A stretch of DNA of 64,000 nt from a bacterium A37T11 (GTDB taxonomy: Bacteria; Bacteroidota; Bacteroidia; Sphingobacteriales; Sphingobacteriaceae), in the NCBI GenBank assembly GCA_900109895.1, contig FOBR01000011.1, positions 1 to 64,000 on the forward strand, read 5' to 3'. Within the stretch, counting starts at the first letter, position 1; every line of letters begins with the position of its first letter. The translations under genes were made by a program, and so were the position numbers. Under the pieces are notes generated by a model. That model was given only the letters and a program-made list of their open reading frames with translations, made no database searches and was not told the DNA's origin. Shown piece after piece: positions 36,601-44,845 of the stretch.

Positions 36601-37133
36601 GAGCCCAAACACAAGTTTCCGACTTGGTGTATTTCGGTTCGGCTATTCCTACCAAATACGGCAACCTGAATAATACCCTCCGTTGGAAAAACTGGGGACT
36701 GACCGCTTCCATTTCCTATAAATTTGGTTATTTCTTTAGACGGCCGTCGGTCAATTATAGTCAATTGCTATCTGGTATAGTCACCAGTTCTGATTTTACC
36801 AAACGCTGGCAGAAACCGGGAGATGAACTAACCACCAATGTGCCGGCTTTTTCTTATCCTGTATCGACAAACAGTGCAAGCTTCTACAGTGGGACGGAAA
36901 TATTGGTTGAAAAAGCAGACCACATTCGCTTACAATATATTAACCTAAACTATGACTTTAAATGGAAATCGGGAGGTAAAAATGTGTTGGATGCACAGCT
37001 TTATATCAATGTAGACAATTTGGGGATAATCTGGAAGGCTACTTCCTTTGATGTCGACCCCGATTACCCCGAAAATTTAACAACTATTCCGCCTGCCAGA
37101 AAGATTTCATTGGGCGTACGCATTAATCTATAA
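33651..37133 (+). CDS. SusC/RagA-family TonB-dependent transporter 1
   Basis: The protein is 1160 aa from the ATG at 33651, which opens MNKTYLLRVMKLLIFFITGG and a signal sequence; an upstream extension crosses the leader hairpins. Order: STN domain (about 35-110, LTLREALQAIRQQSGYAIFG), carboxypeptidase-regulatory-like domain (about 125-205, IKGRVVDSLGNPLQGASVKA), SusC plug with VNTGYQTIPKERATGSFELI and VSILKDAAASSIWGVRAGNG, then a 22-strand-type barrel. The STN domain signals to FecR. With SusD it forms the outer-membrane bin-and-lid importer. No CAZyme accompanies it, so peptides or an unusual substrate are possible. Confidence 0.93.
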   Translation: MNKTYLLRVMKLLIFFITGGFLTIHAASYSQTITLKGQNLTLREALQAIRQQSGYAIFGSNELMKEAKPITVNAQAVPLNKFLDLVFRDQPLTYRMIDNSILVEHKENPQAATISGDTPTENLILAYQEIKGRVVDSLGNPLQGASVKAKGLQLSTMTNKSGEFVLNNVPKDAILIISFIGYQSKEVPASADLGNVVLSYLRSELEEAEVTVNTGYQTIPKERATGSFELIDNNLLNQRVSPDILSRLDGVSSINFNKSTGPAMTIRGLSTINSNTDVLLVVDNFPYEGDISNIDPNDVATVSILKDAAASSIWGVRAGNGVIVITTKKASYGQAIKVQFNSNVSIQEKPDLSYLQLMSTSDYIDVEKQLFQNNYRFSDTSSIYHYRFSPVYEILFQEQKGLLSGTESQHQIDALRSLDIRDEFNKYLYGNAVNQQYNLNLNGGSDRVSYFISGGFDKNVDELSAGYNRVNLRSKNTFKLTKDLQFNADIAYTQGKTTSGKPSYQSLQSTLYPYTKLADGDGNAEPFYMYRQGYLDTVGQGLLLDWNYYPLTDYQYNRTVSKLQSVVASSGLDYHFLSHFDLSLQYQYERQQLNDEALKTEESYFTRDLINRFSVIGYQTGTVKYNVPLGGVLDNGGSLLESHNVRGQLNYRQQWNKHEINVLAGYEIRGIKNRSSGYRRFGFDPEVLTYGKVDLVNSYPDLSTGYNSYIPDYGTETSTNRHYLSAFANAAYTYNSKYTFSGSLRRDGSNLFGANTNDKWKPLWSVGASWDIAKESFYHVDWVPALKLRTTYGYNGNIPYRTSVLTLRMYSNDTYTNLVNAGVDNYPNLELRWESTRMINTGLDFSLKNAVVTGSIDYFTKKGTDLIGSVPVDWTTGVGTSIFNNVANMSGHGWDFNLNARVLEGALKWQAAFLLGLNSNKVTKYYIASMNGSNFVNGQYYISALEGKTLYGMFGYRWAGLDASGNPQGILDNQPSKDYSTILGAQTQVSDLVYFGSAIPTKYGNLNNTLRWKNWGLTASISYKFGYFFRRPSVNYSQLLSGIVTSSDFTKRWQKPGDELTTNVPAFSYPVSTNSASFYSGTEILVEKADHIRLQYINLNYDFKWKSGGKNVLDAQLYINVDNLGIIWKATSFDVDPDYPENLTTIPPARKISLGVRINL

Positions 37134-37143
37134 TAGTAAGGAT

Positions 37144-38511
37144 ATGATAATTGATAACAAAATAATCGGTTTATTTTTGATTGGATTTTTTCTGGTCACG
37201 TATACATCGTGCAACGATTACTTAGATGCCAAATCGGATGCAAGTTTGGTAGTTCCGAACAAAGTCAGCGACTTACAAGCTTTGCTAGATAGAACCTATA
37301 TTATGAATACAAGAGCTGCTATTTACGGAGAAGCAAGTTCTGACAACTATTACTTGTCAAATGAGGTTTGGTTGTCATTATCGGAAGCAGACAGAAACTT
37401 ATATGGATGGGGTGATGAAATTGTATACTACGATGGTTCTGATAACGGATGGTCTAGTTGTTATCAGGCGGTATACTACGCGAACTTGGCCTTGGAGCAA
37501 ATCGTAGGTATTGACAAAAATACCTCTAGTGAAGATGCATGGAATAACGTGAAAGGTTCTGCCCATTTCTTTCGGGGTTATTATTTCTATATGGTGGCGA
37601 GTACTTGGGCAAAAGCTTTTGATGAAAATACGGCTTCCAGTGACCTGGGTATTCCCCTAAGACTAAATTCTGACTTTAATATTAGATCTACCCGTGCTTC
37701 AGTTAAGGAGACTTATGAGCAGATTTTGACCGACTTAAAGTTAGCGGTGCCGTTGTTACCTGTGATGCCTGAGCATGTAATGCGGCCGTCTAAACCCGCT
37801 GCTTATGCAATGTTATCCAGGGTTTATCTGGCTATGCGGGAATATCCACAAGCAAAATTGTATGCTGATTCTTGCTTAATGCTCAAATCGGATTTGATGG
37901 ATTACGGTGCTATAAATGGCAGCTTATCCTATCCAATTCCTCAATTTAATGAAGAAACAATTTTTTATACACACGCATATATAGCGCCATTAGATGACTA
38001 TAAAGGAAGGATTGATTCCTTTTTATTTAATGAATTTGATGATTTTGATAAGAGAAAAGAATTGTTTTTTTATGGTATTTCGGATTCTTCTGTGTCATTT
38101 AGGGGGAGTTATAGTAGTTCCTTTTCTTTATTTGTTGGCTTGGCTACCGATGAAGTGCTCCTAAACAAAGCAGAGTGTGCTGTTCGCTTAGGTGATGTTT
38201 CAGGCGCACTCAGCGACTTGAACGCATTGCTCGAAAAAAGGTGGATAGTGGGTACTTATGTGCCAATTACAGCTACCAGTCCAGACGAAGTGCTAGCATT
38301 GGTTTTAACAGAGCGCAGGAAAGAACTATTGATGCGTGATCTGCGTTGGATGGATATCAAACGCTTGAATAAAGAAGGCGCTAATATTAACCTTACACGT
38401 AATTTGAACGGTGAGGTTTATGAATTGCCAGCTAATTCACCCAAGTTTGCCCTACCAATACCTATTCGGGTCATTGAAGAAACGGGTATGCCACAAAATC
38501 CTAGGAAATGA
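37144..38511 (+). CDS. SusD/RagB-family lipoprotein 1
   Basis: The protein is 455 aa with lipobox TYTSC (Cys23). N-terminal NDYLDAKSDASLVVPNKVSD, helical TPR-like core (AHFFRGYYFYMVASTWAKAF) and C-terminal ERRKELLMRDLRWMDIKRLN and LPIPIRVIEETGMPQNPR are hallmarks of SusD. It is the surface substrate-binding lid for the preceding SusC, 10 bp away. Its stop overlaps the next start (ATGA). Confidence 0.93.
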   Translation: MIIDNKIIGLFLIGFFLVTYTSCNDYLDAKSDASLVVPNKVSDLQALLDRTYIMNTRAAIYGEASSDNYYLSNEVWLSLSEADRNLYGWGDEIVYYDGSDNGWSSCYQAVYYANLALEQIVGIDKNTSSEDAWNNVKGSAHFFRGYYFYMVASTWAKAFDENTASSDLGIPLRLNSDFNIRSTRASVKETYEQILTDLKLAVPLLPVMPEHVMRPSKPAAYAMLSRVYLAMREYPQAKLYADSCLMLKSDLMDYGAINGSLSYPIPQFNEETIFYTHAYIAPLDDYKGRIDSFLFNEFDDFDKRKELFFYGISDSSVSFRGSYSSSFSLFVGLATDEVLLNKAECAVRLGDVSGALSDLNALLEKRWIVGTYVPITATSPDEVLALVLTERRKELLMRDLRWMDIKRLNKEGANINLTRNLNGEVYELPANSPKFALPIPIRVIEETGMPQNPRK

Positions 38512-39689
38512 GAACATATATAATATGCGTGCTTCTGTCAATTAATAGTATTACAAAGGCGCAGTCTTTTATGCTAACAGGTAAACTGGAGCAGTGGCGT
38601 TGTCCCATAACGGTAAGCGTTCAATTGCAATGGCAGGGACAGGATGGCGAGACAAAGGTTGAAACATCCAAGATTCAAAATGGAACATTTGCGTTTGCCG
38701 GAACAGTTAATGGACCTGTCAAAGCCTTTTTATCCTTGATAAATACTTTGGATCCTTTACTAAAAAAAGATTATTGGCAAGCACCAATTACAGTGTACTT
38801 GGAGCCGGACACCTTGTCGTTTCTAAGTAAAGATAGTCTTATGGCGCATTTAGAATGTGTGTCCAACTCCGAGACCAATCGTAACTATGCCGTCTTAAGT
38901 CGATCCTTGGCAGGAGCAAATTTTGCTGAACAGTGCATTTGGGATGAATGGCGAGCAGCTGACAAAGCAGGAAAGATAAATGAATCATTTAAAGCGAACC
39001 ATTACAAACGGCTGTACGAAAATAAGATATTGCGTAAGGAACTTGTCAGTACTTTTATCAAAACGCATCCCAATTCAATTGTCAGTTTAGATGCTTTGGT
39101 AGATTGTTACGCGGGTTCTACTCCAGCCTATACCAAAATAGCGCCCTTGTTCTTTTCTCTGGATGAAAAAGTACGGAAGACAGAAAGGGGGAAAGAATTT
39201 GCACATCGATTGGAATTATTAGCTAAGACTGATATAGGTTCTATTGCCCCAAATTTTGCGTTGCCTGATACGGCGGGTAACATCCAGCGGTTACAAGGCT
39301 TTCGCGGTAGGTATGTGCTCATTGACTTTTGGGCTTCTTGGTGTGGAGGATGTAGGGCAGAAACTCCATATATGCGCAAGGCGCTAGAAAAATATGGAGA
39401 TTGTGGCTTTACTATCGTTGGCGTTTCGCTGGATAAAGATAGGGATGGAGGTGCAGATGCCGAAAAAAAAGTATTTCGGGGTAGGGATGCGTGGATCAAA
39501 GCAATGAAAGAAGACCAGACTTCCTGGTTGCAGCTGTCGGATTTAAAGGGGAATGATAGTCCTGTTGCTAAAGCCTATGCCGTGAAATTCATTCCTGCCA
39601 ATTTCCTGATTGACCCTAATGGTAAGATTATTGCAAAAGATTTAAGAGGACCCTATCTGGAGGAAAAGCTGTATGAACTAATAAAATGA
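38508..39689 (+). CDS. TlpA-like thiol-disulfide protein with DUF4369-type N-terminus
   Basis: The protein is 393 aa with a signal peptide (ending near ITKAQ). A DUF4369-like beta domain and helical spacer fill about 20-240. A thioredoxin/AhpC-TSA domain follows with WASWCGGCRAETPY (Cys279, Cys282) and the cis-Pro region KFIPANFLIDPNG. Such proteins are coupled to many SusC/SusD pairs in this family, probably reducing or isomerising disulfides of envelope proteins or substrates. Translationally coupled to SusD by ATGA. Confidence 0.9.
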   Translation: MRTYIICVLLSINSITKAQSFMLTGKLEQWRCPITVSVQLQWQGQDGETKVETSKIQNGTFAFAGTVNGPVKAFLSLINTLDPLLKKDYWQAPITVYLEPDTLSFLSKDSLMAHLECVSNSETNRNYAVLSRSLAGANFAEQCIWDEWRAADKAGKINESFKANHYKRLYENKILRKELVSTFIKTHPNSIVSLDALVDCYAGSTPAYTKIAPLFFSLDEKVRKTERGKEFAHRLELLAKTDIGSIAPNFALPDTAGNIQRLQGFRGRYVLIDFWASWCGGCRAETPYMRKALEKYGDCGFTIVGVSLDKDRDGGADAEKKVFRGRDAWIKAMKEDQTSWLQLSDLKGNDSPVAKAYAVKFIPANFLIDPNGKIIAKDLRGPYLEEKLYELIK

Positions 39690-39696
39690 TTTGAAG

Positions 39697-40101
39697 TTAT
39701 AATTGAAGCCAATAATCCGTCATCAGCAACAGCAGCAGGTACAGCGACTTAAACCCGGTTAAGGCGCGGCCCAGCTGGTTGAGTACGGTATTTGGCGAGA
39801 GTTGAAGCTGCTCGGCTATTTCGTCCGGGCTCAGGTCATCGAGATAACACATACGGAAAATGGTTCGTTGGGCTGCTGACATTTCGCTCGGCAGGGCCTC
39901 AATCGCCAAGTAAAACCCCCTGGCCAGCAAGCGGGCATCAGCCTGGTCCTGAGCTGATTTCAGCGATTCCAGTAATTCATCTACCGGTACATAACGCTCC
40001 TGCTGTTCCATGCTGCGGTATACGCTGTAACGGGCAACGGTGCTTAGGTCGGCGGGCGGGTTGTCAATGTGGACTTCTTCCCGGCGCTCCCAGAGCTGCA
40101 T
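39697..40101 (-). pseudogene. C-terminal fragment of an ECF sigma factor
   Basis: The frame encodes 134 aa from an internal ATG. It begins MQLWERREEV, the end of sigma region 2.2, and keeps a complete region 4 (MSAAQRTIFRMCYLDDLSPD, EIAEQLQLSPNTVLNQLGRA) and a hydrophobic tail. Region 2.1 is missing; only YVQNI, followed by an odd RNPP insert, remains upstream before stops. It is divergent from the FecR head at 40168. It belongs to a decayed SusC/SusD locus. Whether the fragment is expressed is unknown. Confidence 0.65.
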
Positions 40102-40167
40102 AAAGATGGGCGGATTCCGGATATTTTGTACATACTATTAAAGGCCGTACCAAAAGCCGCGTAAACA

Positions 40168-40340
40168 ATGCTGACAAAAGAAAAATTCATATAGCTGCTG
40201 CAAAAATTCAATGCCGCGCAGGCCACGCCGCAGGAAGAAGAATTGCTGCGTACCTATTACAGTCTTTTTTGGCAGGAGCAGACGTGCTGGACAGTCTGAC
40301 GCCCGGCCAGAAACAAGCCATCCGGCAACGATTGGAAACG
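40168..40340 (+). pseudogene. N-terminal relic of a FecR anti-sigma gene
   Basis: ATG at 40168 opens MLTKEKFI, then a TAG, then LLQKFNAAQATPQEEELLRTY (shown in part), a frameshift near FWQE, and ADVLDSLTPGQKQAIRQRLE. The pattern aligns with the start of FecR 2 (EAFLKLLDAYQKGQASAEEK). One nonsense codon and one frameshift mark it as dead. The minus-strand frames across it are shadows. Confidence 0.6.
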
Positions 40341-40400
40341 AAACACTTTCGTCCTGCTCGCACGCGGAACTACCTGTTGCCAAATGGTATCGGGTATTAG

Positions 40401-40517
40401 GCTTATGTTGCGATCTCCACAACCTACATCCTGCCACCCAACGATCCGCGCTACACCCTTCCGATACCGCCCAATGTCATTGATTTAAATCCCGAAATGC
40501 CACAAAACACGCGATGA
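40401..40517 (+). pseudogene. SusD C-terminal tail relic
   Basis: The frame reads ISTTYILPPNDPRYTLPIPP and NVIDLNPEMPQNTR then stop, the typical end of SusD/RagB. Everything between the FecR head and this tail, including any SusC, is deleted. Its stop overlaps the next ATG (ATGA), exactly as SusD 1 does with its TlpA gene, so the original coupling is preserved. Confidence 0.75.
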
Positions 40518-41827
40518 AAAAAATATCCTTGTTACTTATGATGCTCTGTATGGAAATGTTTGGAATTGGGGCGAATAGTTACGCACAGACCAAGCCCTCC
40601 CGTGCGCTTCAAATCGGAGACACTGTTCCCAATCTTTCCCTGGGCACCATTATTAACTATAAAAAGAAAAGTGCTCAAATCAAAGATTTTCAGGGAAAAA
40701 TGCTGATTCTAGATTTCTGGACTACTACCTGTGGTGGATGCCTGGCCTCTTTTCCTAAACTTCAGCACTTACAGAAAAAGTTTGGTGACCGCATCCAAAT
40801 GATGCTGGTCACTGATTATAAAGACAAAGCGTATAACCAAGCTTTTTTTAACAAAAGAAAAAAAATTGGAAAACCGGTTACCCTTCCTTCCGTTGTCGAA
40901 GATACTTTGTTGAAGCAATACTTTCCCATTGATGGGTTACCCCACGTGGTCTGGATTGATGGTAGATCCGTTGTCAGGGCGATCACAAATGGCAGTACCT
41001 TAACGGAAGATCATATCTTGGAGATGTTGAAAAACGCGGTAGTACCTACTTTCCGGATGAAGAAGAAACTGGTCAAATTTGACAGGCATACCCTTGAAAA
41101 CCCCTACATTATTCGCTATCCGGAAGGAAAACCCGAACATGGGCTGCCAGGCATCCGTTCGGTATTTACTGGTTACATTGACAGCCTGCACAACAGGATG
41201 TATTATCTGCATCAGCGGGCAGACTTTACCCGGATCTTCTTTTCTAACACGTCGGTGCCCGAAATGGTCAGACAGATCGGGGCGCTTGCTTATTTTAGCG
41301 GCGATAGCCTTTCTGCGGATTACCTCACCTATTAGGGCTTTGTTAAGGAAAAAGGTACATCTTTTCCTTACAAAGAACTTTCTGATTTTAAAAAGTTGAA
41401 TTATGATACATTGGAAGAAATGCGGGCACATCACTTTTTCTGCTACGAAATCACGCTGCCACCAAGGTATTCATTGGCGCTGGCAGGCAACTGGATGATG
41501 CAGGACCTGGAACGCTATTTGAACTTTCGCATCGGTTTTAAGGGTAAAGAAGTGGATGTACTATATTTGAAACCCATGGATGGAAACGGTAAAGATATCC
41601 TAAAACAGCCAGCGAACGGTGTAGCGATTGATCAATTCACCTATTTCTTAAATCAAAACGGGAATCTGCCCTTAATCATAGATAAGACAGGATGGCAAAA
41701 ATTGGGATGCCGAGAACCCTGGACGATTTCAGTTCTTTCGCTAGATAAGTTGCAGGATACAATGAAGACGTTTCATTTAAAATTGGAACGAGCCCGGGTA
41801 TTTATCAGGCAGGTAGTCATTGAATAA
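40514..41827 (+). pseudogene. TlpA-like thioredoxin gene split by an in-frame amber codon
   Basis: The frame is open for 273 codons (signal peptide; redoxin motif LDFWTTTCGGCLASFPKL with Cys73 and Cys76), hits TAG at 41333-41335, and continues in the same frame for 163 codons from GFVKEKG to FIRQVVIE. The C-terminal half (LPPRYSLALAGNWMMQDLER) is the extra domain of Sphingobacteriaceae TlpA-like proteins in SusC/SusD loci. A single TAC/TGG-to-TAG type change would explain the break. The first 273 aa could still fold as a thioredoxin. Confidence 0.75.
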
Positions 41828-41893
41828 ACGAAAAAAAGGGGTTCTAGTATTTTAGAATTACTTATTTTACCCTTACCCGGCCCACTTAAAATT

Positions 41894-43507
41894 CTAAGAT
41901 TGTATCACTTCTTCTTCCTTATAAACTACCTTCCCTTTAGTGAAGGCCAGGGCCAGCTTGTGAACGGTCTTTCCTTGGTTAAGGTAAGGCTTGTAATAAA
42001 GTTTTTCGTTTATCTGTTTCATCCCGCTAGCCAGAGCAGCTTCCAGGCCCTCTTTTTCCGAGGTAAATTTAATTTCCACCACATAAATATGCTTATCAAA
42101 CAGCAATACGGCATCGGTACGGCCATTTCCATGAGTGCTTTCTCCAATATGGTTAATGTTTGAAAGGATCATGGCCAGTTGAAACAACGCCTGATAATGG
42201 CTTTCGTTTTTATTGGAATCATGGGTGTTGTGCGTGGTATTTGCCAAGAGAATATCCAGGCTTTCCACTGCAGCGGTCGTGTTACCTTCACTAAATGCCA
42301 CCCTGATATTTTTGCTTAATTCATGCAGGTTGCTGACGTTATCCCGGTAGATATCCATCAATATCAATTCAGAAATAGCTTTTCGCACCTCTTCATTCGG
42401 TATTTGTAACTCGTAGCTGCTCTCTTCCTCATCAAAAGATTTGATGGTTAGGTAACCTGACTGGAATAAAAGGCCGATACTATTGAGCTTATCAATCGTC
42501 TGACCTTCTATAAAGGTATTTGGCACACTGATAGCGTCCTTCAGTACAGTGTTCAGGTTATTCCCCGTATTCAGCAGTTTCAGGAGAAAGGTAGGGGTGC
42601 CAGTATTGTACCAAAATGGATTGAAAAGACCTTTTTCAAACAATAACAAAACAGAATAAGGGTTGTAAACAAAAGCATTTCCATCCCAACTGTAACCATT
42701 GTACCAGTGTTTAATATCCGCCAGCACCGCCGCTTTTGATTTCGTCTTATTTCGTGCTAAATTTTCGATATGCCCGCTAAAGAAATATTCCAATTCTGCC
42801 TGGCTATACCCGCATATACCCGCGTAGGATGCATCGAGGCTAATATCGTTCAGGTTATTAAAGCCAGAGAAAATGGACGTCTGGCTAACCTTCGTAATAC
42901 CGGAAACTATTAAGAATTTTAGCATAGAGGATGATGCTTTCAATACACCATAAAACGTTTGCAGCACTGTGCGTATATCTTCGGCTCTTTTAGGATCATC
43001 AATAGCGTCTAAAATGGGTTTATCATACTCATCTACAAGTACTACCACTTTTTTTCCCGTGCTAACAACCAATAAACGAATCACCTCCCTTAAAATAGCG
43101 GGAGGGGTATGATAAGGTATCTCAAAGCCGAAGTTAGCTGCCAGACCCAGCAGTAGTGCTTTCAGGTCTTCCTCAAATTTTTCAACACTGCCCGCGTCAA
43201 GCGTCATGTCCAGCTTAATAACCGGATAGGTTTCCCAATCTATCTTGTCTTCAATATACAACCCTTTAAACAGGTTTTTTTTCCCTTCAAAAACGGCCTT
43301 GATCGTGCTTAACAGCAAGCTCTTTCCAAAACGGCGCGGACGACTCAAAAAAAAAGATTTTCCCCCAGCCTTCAGCATTTGAAAGATGTACTCCGTTTTA
43401 TCTACATAAATACTATTGAGCAACGGAAAGTCCTCAAAACTATCCAAACCTACGGGTAAATTTTTTAAATCCCCGTTTCCAGCTTGAAAATTCGTTTCAT
43501 GATGCAT
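41894..43507 (-). CDS. AAA-ATPase-like protein with C-terminal PD-(D/E)xK nuclease domain
   Basis: The protein is 537 aa. Start pattern LPVGLDSFEDFPLLNSIYVD, P-loop SRPRRFGKSLLLSTI, Walker B VVVLVDEYDKPI, sensor-like LIVSGITKVSQTSIFSGFNN, then a C-terminal PDDEXK_9-like core (GRTDAVLLFDKHIYVVEIKF). This is the AAA-ATPase_like/DUF1703 family, abundant in Bacteroidota and often multi-copy; its function is unknown, with mobile or defence roles suspected. A truncated paralogue lies at 44846. A -7 box (TATATTTG on the minus strand, 43512-43519) is just upstream. Confidence 0.85.
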   Translation of the reverse strand: MHHETNFQAGNGDLKNLPVGLDSFEDFPLLNSIYVDKTEYIFQMLKAGGKSFFLSRPRRFGKSLLLSTIKAVFEGKKNLFKGLYIEDKIDWETYPVIKLDMTLDAGSVEKFEEDLKALLLGLAANFGFEIPYHTPPAILREVIRLLVVSTGKKVVVLVDEYDKPILDAIDDPKRAEDIRTVLQTFYGVLKASSSMLKFLIVSGITKVSQTSIFSGFNNLNDISLDASYAGICGYSQAELEYFFSGHIENLARNKTKSKAAVLADIKHWYNGYSWDGNAFVYNPYSVLLLFEKGLFNPFWYNTGTPTFLLKLLNTGNNLNTVLKDAISVPNTFIEGQTIDKLNSIGLLFQSGYLTIKSFDEEESSYELQIPNEEVRKAISELILMDIYRDNVSNLHELSKNIRVAFSEGNTTAAVESLDILLANTTHNTHDSNKNESHYQALFQLAMILSNINHIGESTHGNGRTDAVLLFDKHIYVVEIKFTSEKEGLEAALASGMKQINEKLYYKPYLNQGKTVHKLALAFTKGKVVYKEEEVIQS

Positions 43508-43627
43508 GCCCCAAATATAAGCATAAATTTTTGACGGATGTCAGGGGCACTTAACTCTGCATGCTGTAACCAAAAACACTCAAAACCTCCAGCACCCACT
43601 TCGGCTGCCCTGTTAACCTAAATTTCT

Positions 43628-43635
43628 TATCTTTG
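43628..43635 (+). promoter_or_regulatory. -7 box for the AAA ATPase gene
   Basis: TATCTTTG matches TAnnTTTG, 18 bp before the ATG at 43654. The -33 region is unconvincing. Confidence 0.35.
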
Positions 43636-43653
43636 TTCCAATTATAAGAGAAC

Positions 43654-44724
43654 ATGTCAAGATATTTCAACATAGCAGGCCCGTGTAATCCGGTCGACCA
43701 CTACATGATCGATGCGAGTGAGCGTCTGAAGGCTGTATTGCCGCTTATAGATCAAAAACAGTATTTCGTGATCCATGCGGCCCGGCAAAGTGGTAAAACT
43801 ACCTTGCTGCTCGACTTGACTGCCCAACTCAACAGTAGTGGTAGGTATTATGCGTTATATTGTTCACTGGAAGCCTTGCAAGGGGTGACGGATCCGAAAG
43901 AAGGTATTCCTGCCTGCGTAAAAAGTATCAAATCAGCCTTGTTGTTCTCAAAAATACCAGGAATCGAAAGATTTGCGGCATCTGCCGATTTTTCTGACGT
44001 GACAAACGTATTAAAGAATGAGTTGGCTACATTTTGCCATGTCCTTGACAAGCCATTAATCATTTTCTTTGACGAGGCAGATTGTATGAGCCAAGGAACA
44101 CTGATCTCGTTTCTCCGTCAAATAAGAAATGGGTATAACACGCGCGCTCAGGCACCCTTTGTACACTCATTAGCTTTAGTAGGTATGCGAAATATAAGTG
44201 GCAGCCTTTTTAATATTGTGACCAAATCGTTAACCCTTCAAAATTTCACCTACGAAGAAGTTCGTGACCTCTATGCACAACATACAGCCGATACCGGCCA
44301 GGTATTCGAAGAAAATGCGGTAGTGCTGGCTTTTGAACAAACACAAGGCCAACCCTGGCTGGTAAATGCCATTGCCAGGGTGGTCATCATGGAGATCCTG
44401 GCTTCGGATTATTCCAAACCTGTTACTGCTTTGTTAGTGGATAAAGCCATCCAAAACATTATTCTGCGGCGCGATACCCACATAGACAGCCTGCTAGAAC
44501 GATTAAATGAGGAACGGGTGAAGAAAGTAATAGAACCCATTATTATTGGCGAAGGAAGCGAAATTGATAAGCTCTCTGATGATTTTAATTATGTTAAAGA
44601 CTTGGGCCTGATACGGGATACCAAAGACACGCTTGAACCGGCAAACCCTATTTATGGAGAGGTCATCATCCGAACACTCAGCTATAATACCCAGGATAGC
44701 TTACAGAAGAGTGAAAACCCCTAA
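43654..44724 (+). CDS. AAA-family ATPase
   Basis: The protein is 356 aa. Walker A HAARQSGKTTLLLDL, Walker B PLIIFFDEADCM, and a LALVGMRNISGS sensor segment. The C-terminal part is helical with a winged-helix-like end and shows no PD-(D/E)xK core. It resembles the prokaryotic AAA ATPases that sit beside the PDDEXK_9 family, but is a different branch from its two neighbours. Function unknown. It is divergent from the 41894 gene across 146 bp and is followed by the pseudogene at 44846. Confidence 0.75.
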   Translation: MSRYFNIAGPCNPVDHYMIDASERLKAVLPLIDQKQYFVIHAARQSGKTTLLLDLTAQLNSSGRYYALYCSLEALQGVTDPKEGIPACVKSIKSALLFSKIPGIERFAASADFSDVTNVLKNELATFCHVLDKPLIIFFDEADCMSQGTLISFLRQIRNGYNTRAQAPFVHSLALVGMRNISGSLFNIVTKSLTLQNFTYEEVRDLYAQHTADTGQVFEENAVVLAFEQTQGQPWLVNAIARVVIMEILASDYSKPVTALLVDKAIQNIILRRDTHIDSLLERLNEERVKKVIEPIIIGEGSEIDKLSDDFNYVKDLGLIRDTKDTLEPANPIYGEVIIRTLSYNTQDSLQKSENP

Positions 44725-44809
44725 AAATGCCGCGATACCTCAAAGACGGCAAATTACAATAGTAGGCTGTTAAGGCACGACGCAGCAGACTTACTTGCAT
44801 TTATTATAA

Positions 44810-44840
44810 TTGCTTATCTAAGCAACTTTATCTAAGTTTG
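44810..44840 (+). promoter_or_regulatory. Promoter upstream of the AAA pseudogene
   Basis: TTG at 44810-44812, then 20 nt, then TAAGTTTG at 44833-44840 gives a near-ideal Bacteroidota promoter 6 bp before the ATG at 44846. Confidence 0.55.
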
Positions 44841-44845
44841 CAGTT

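Noticed and set aside
40138-40437. Minus-strand frame reading RGIEFLQQLYEFFF, which looks like the start of the sigma factor at 39697
   Set aside because: It is the antisense of the FecR relic (FNAAQATPQEEELL) on the plus strand and contains stops before the sigma fragment.
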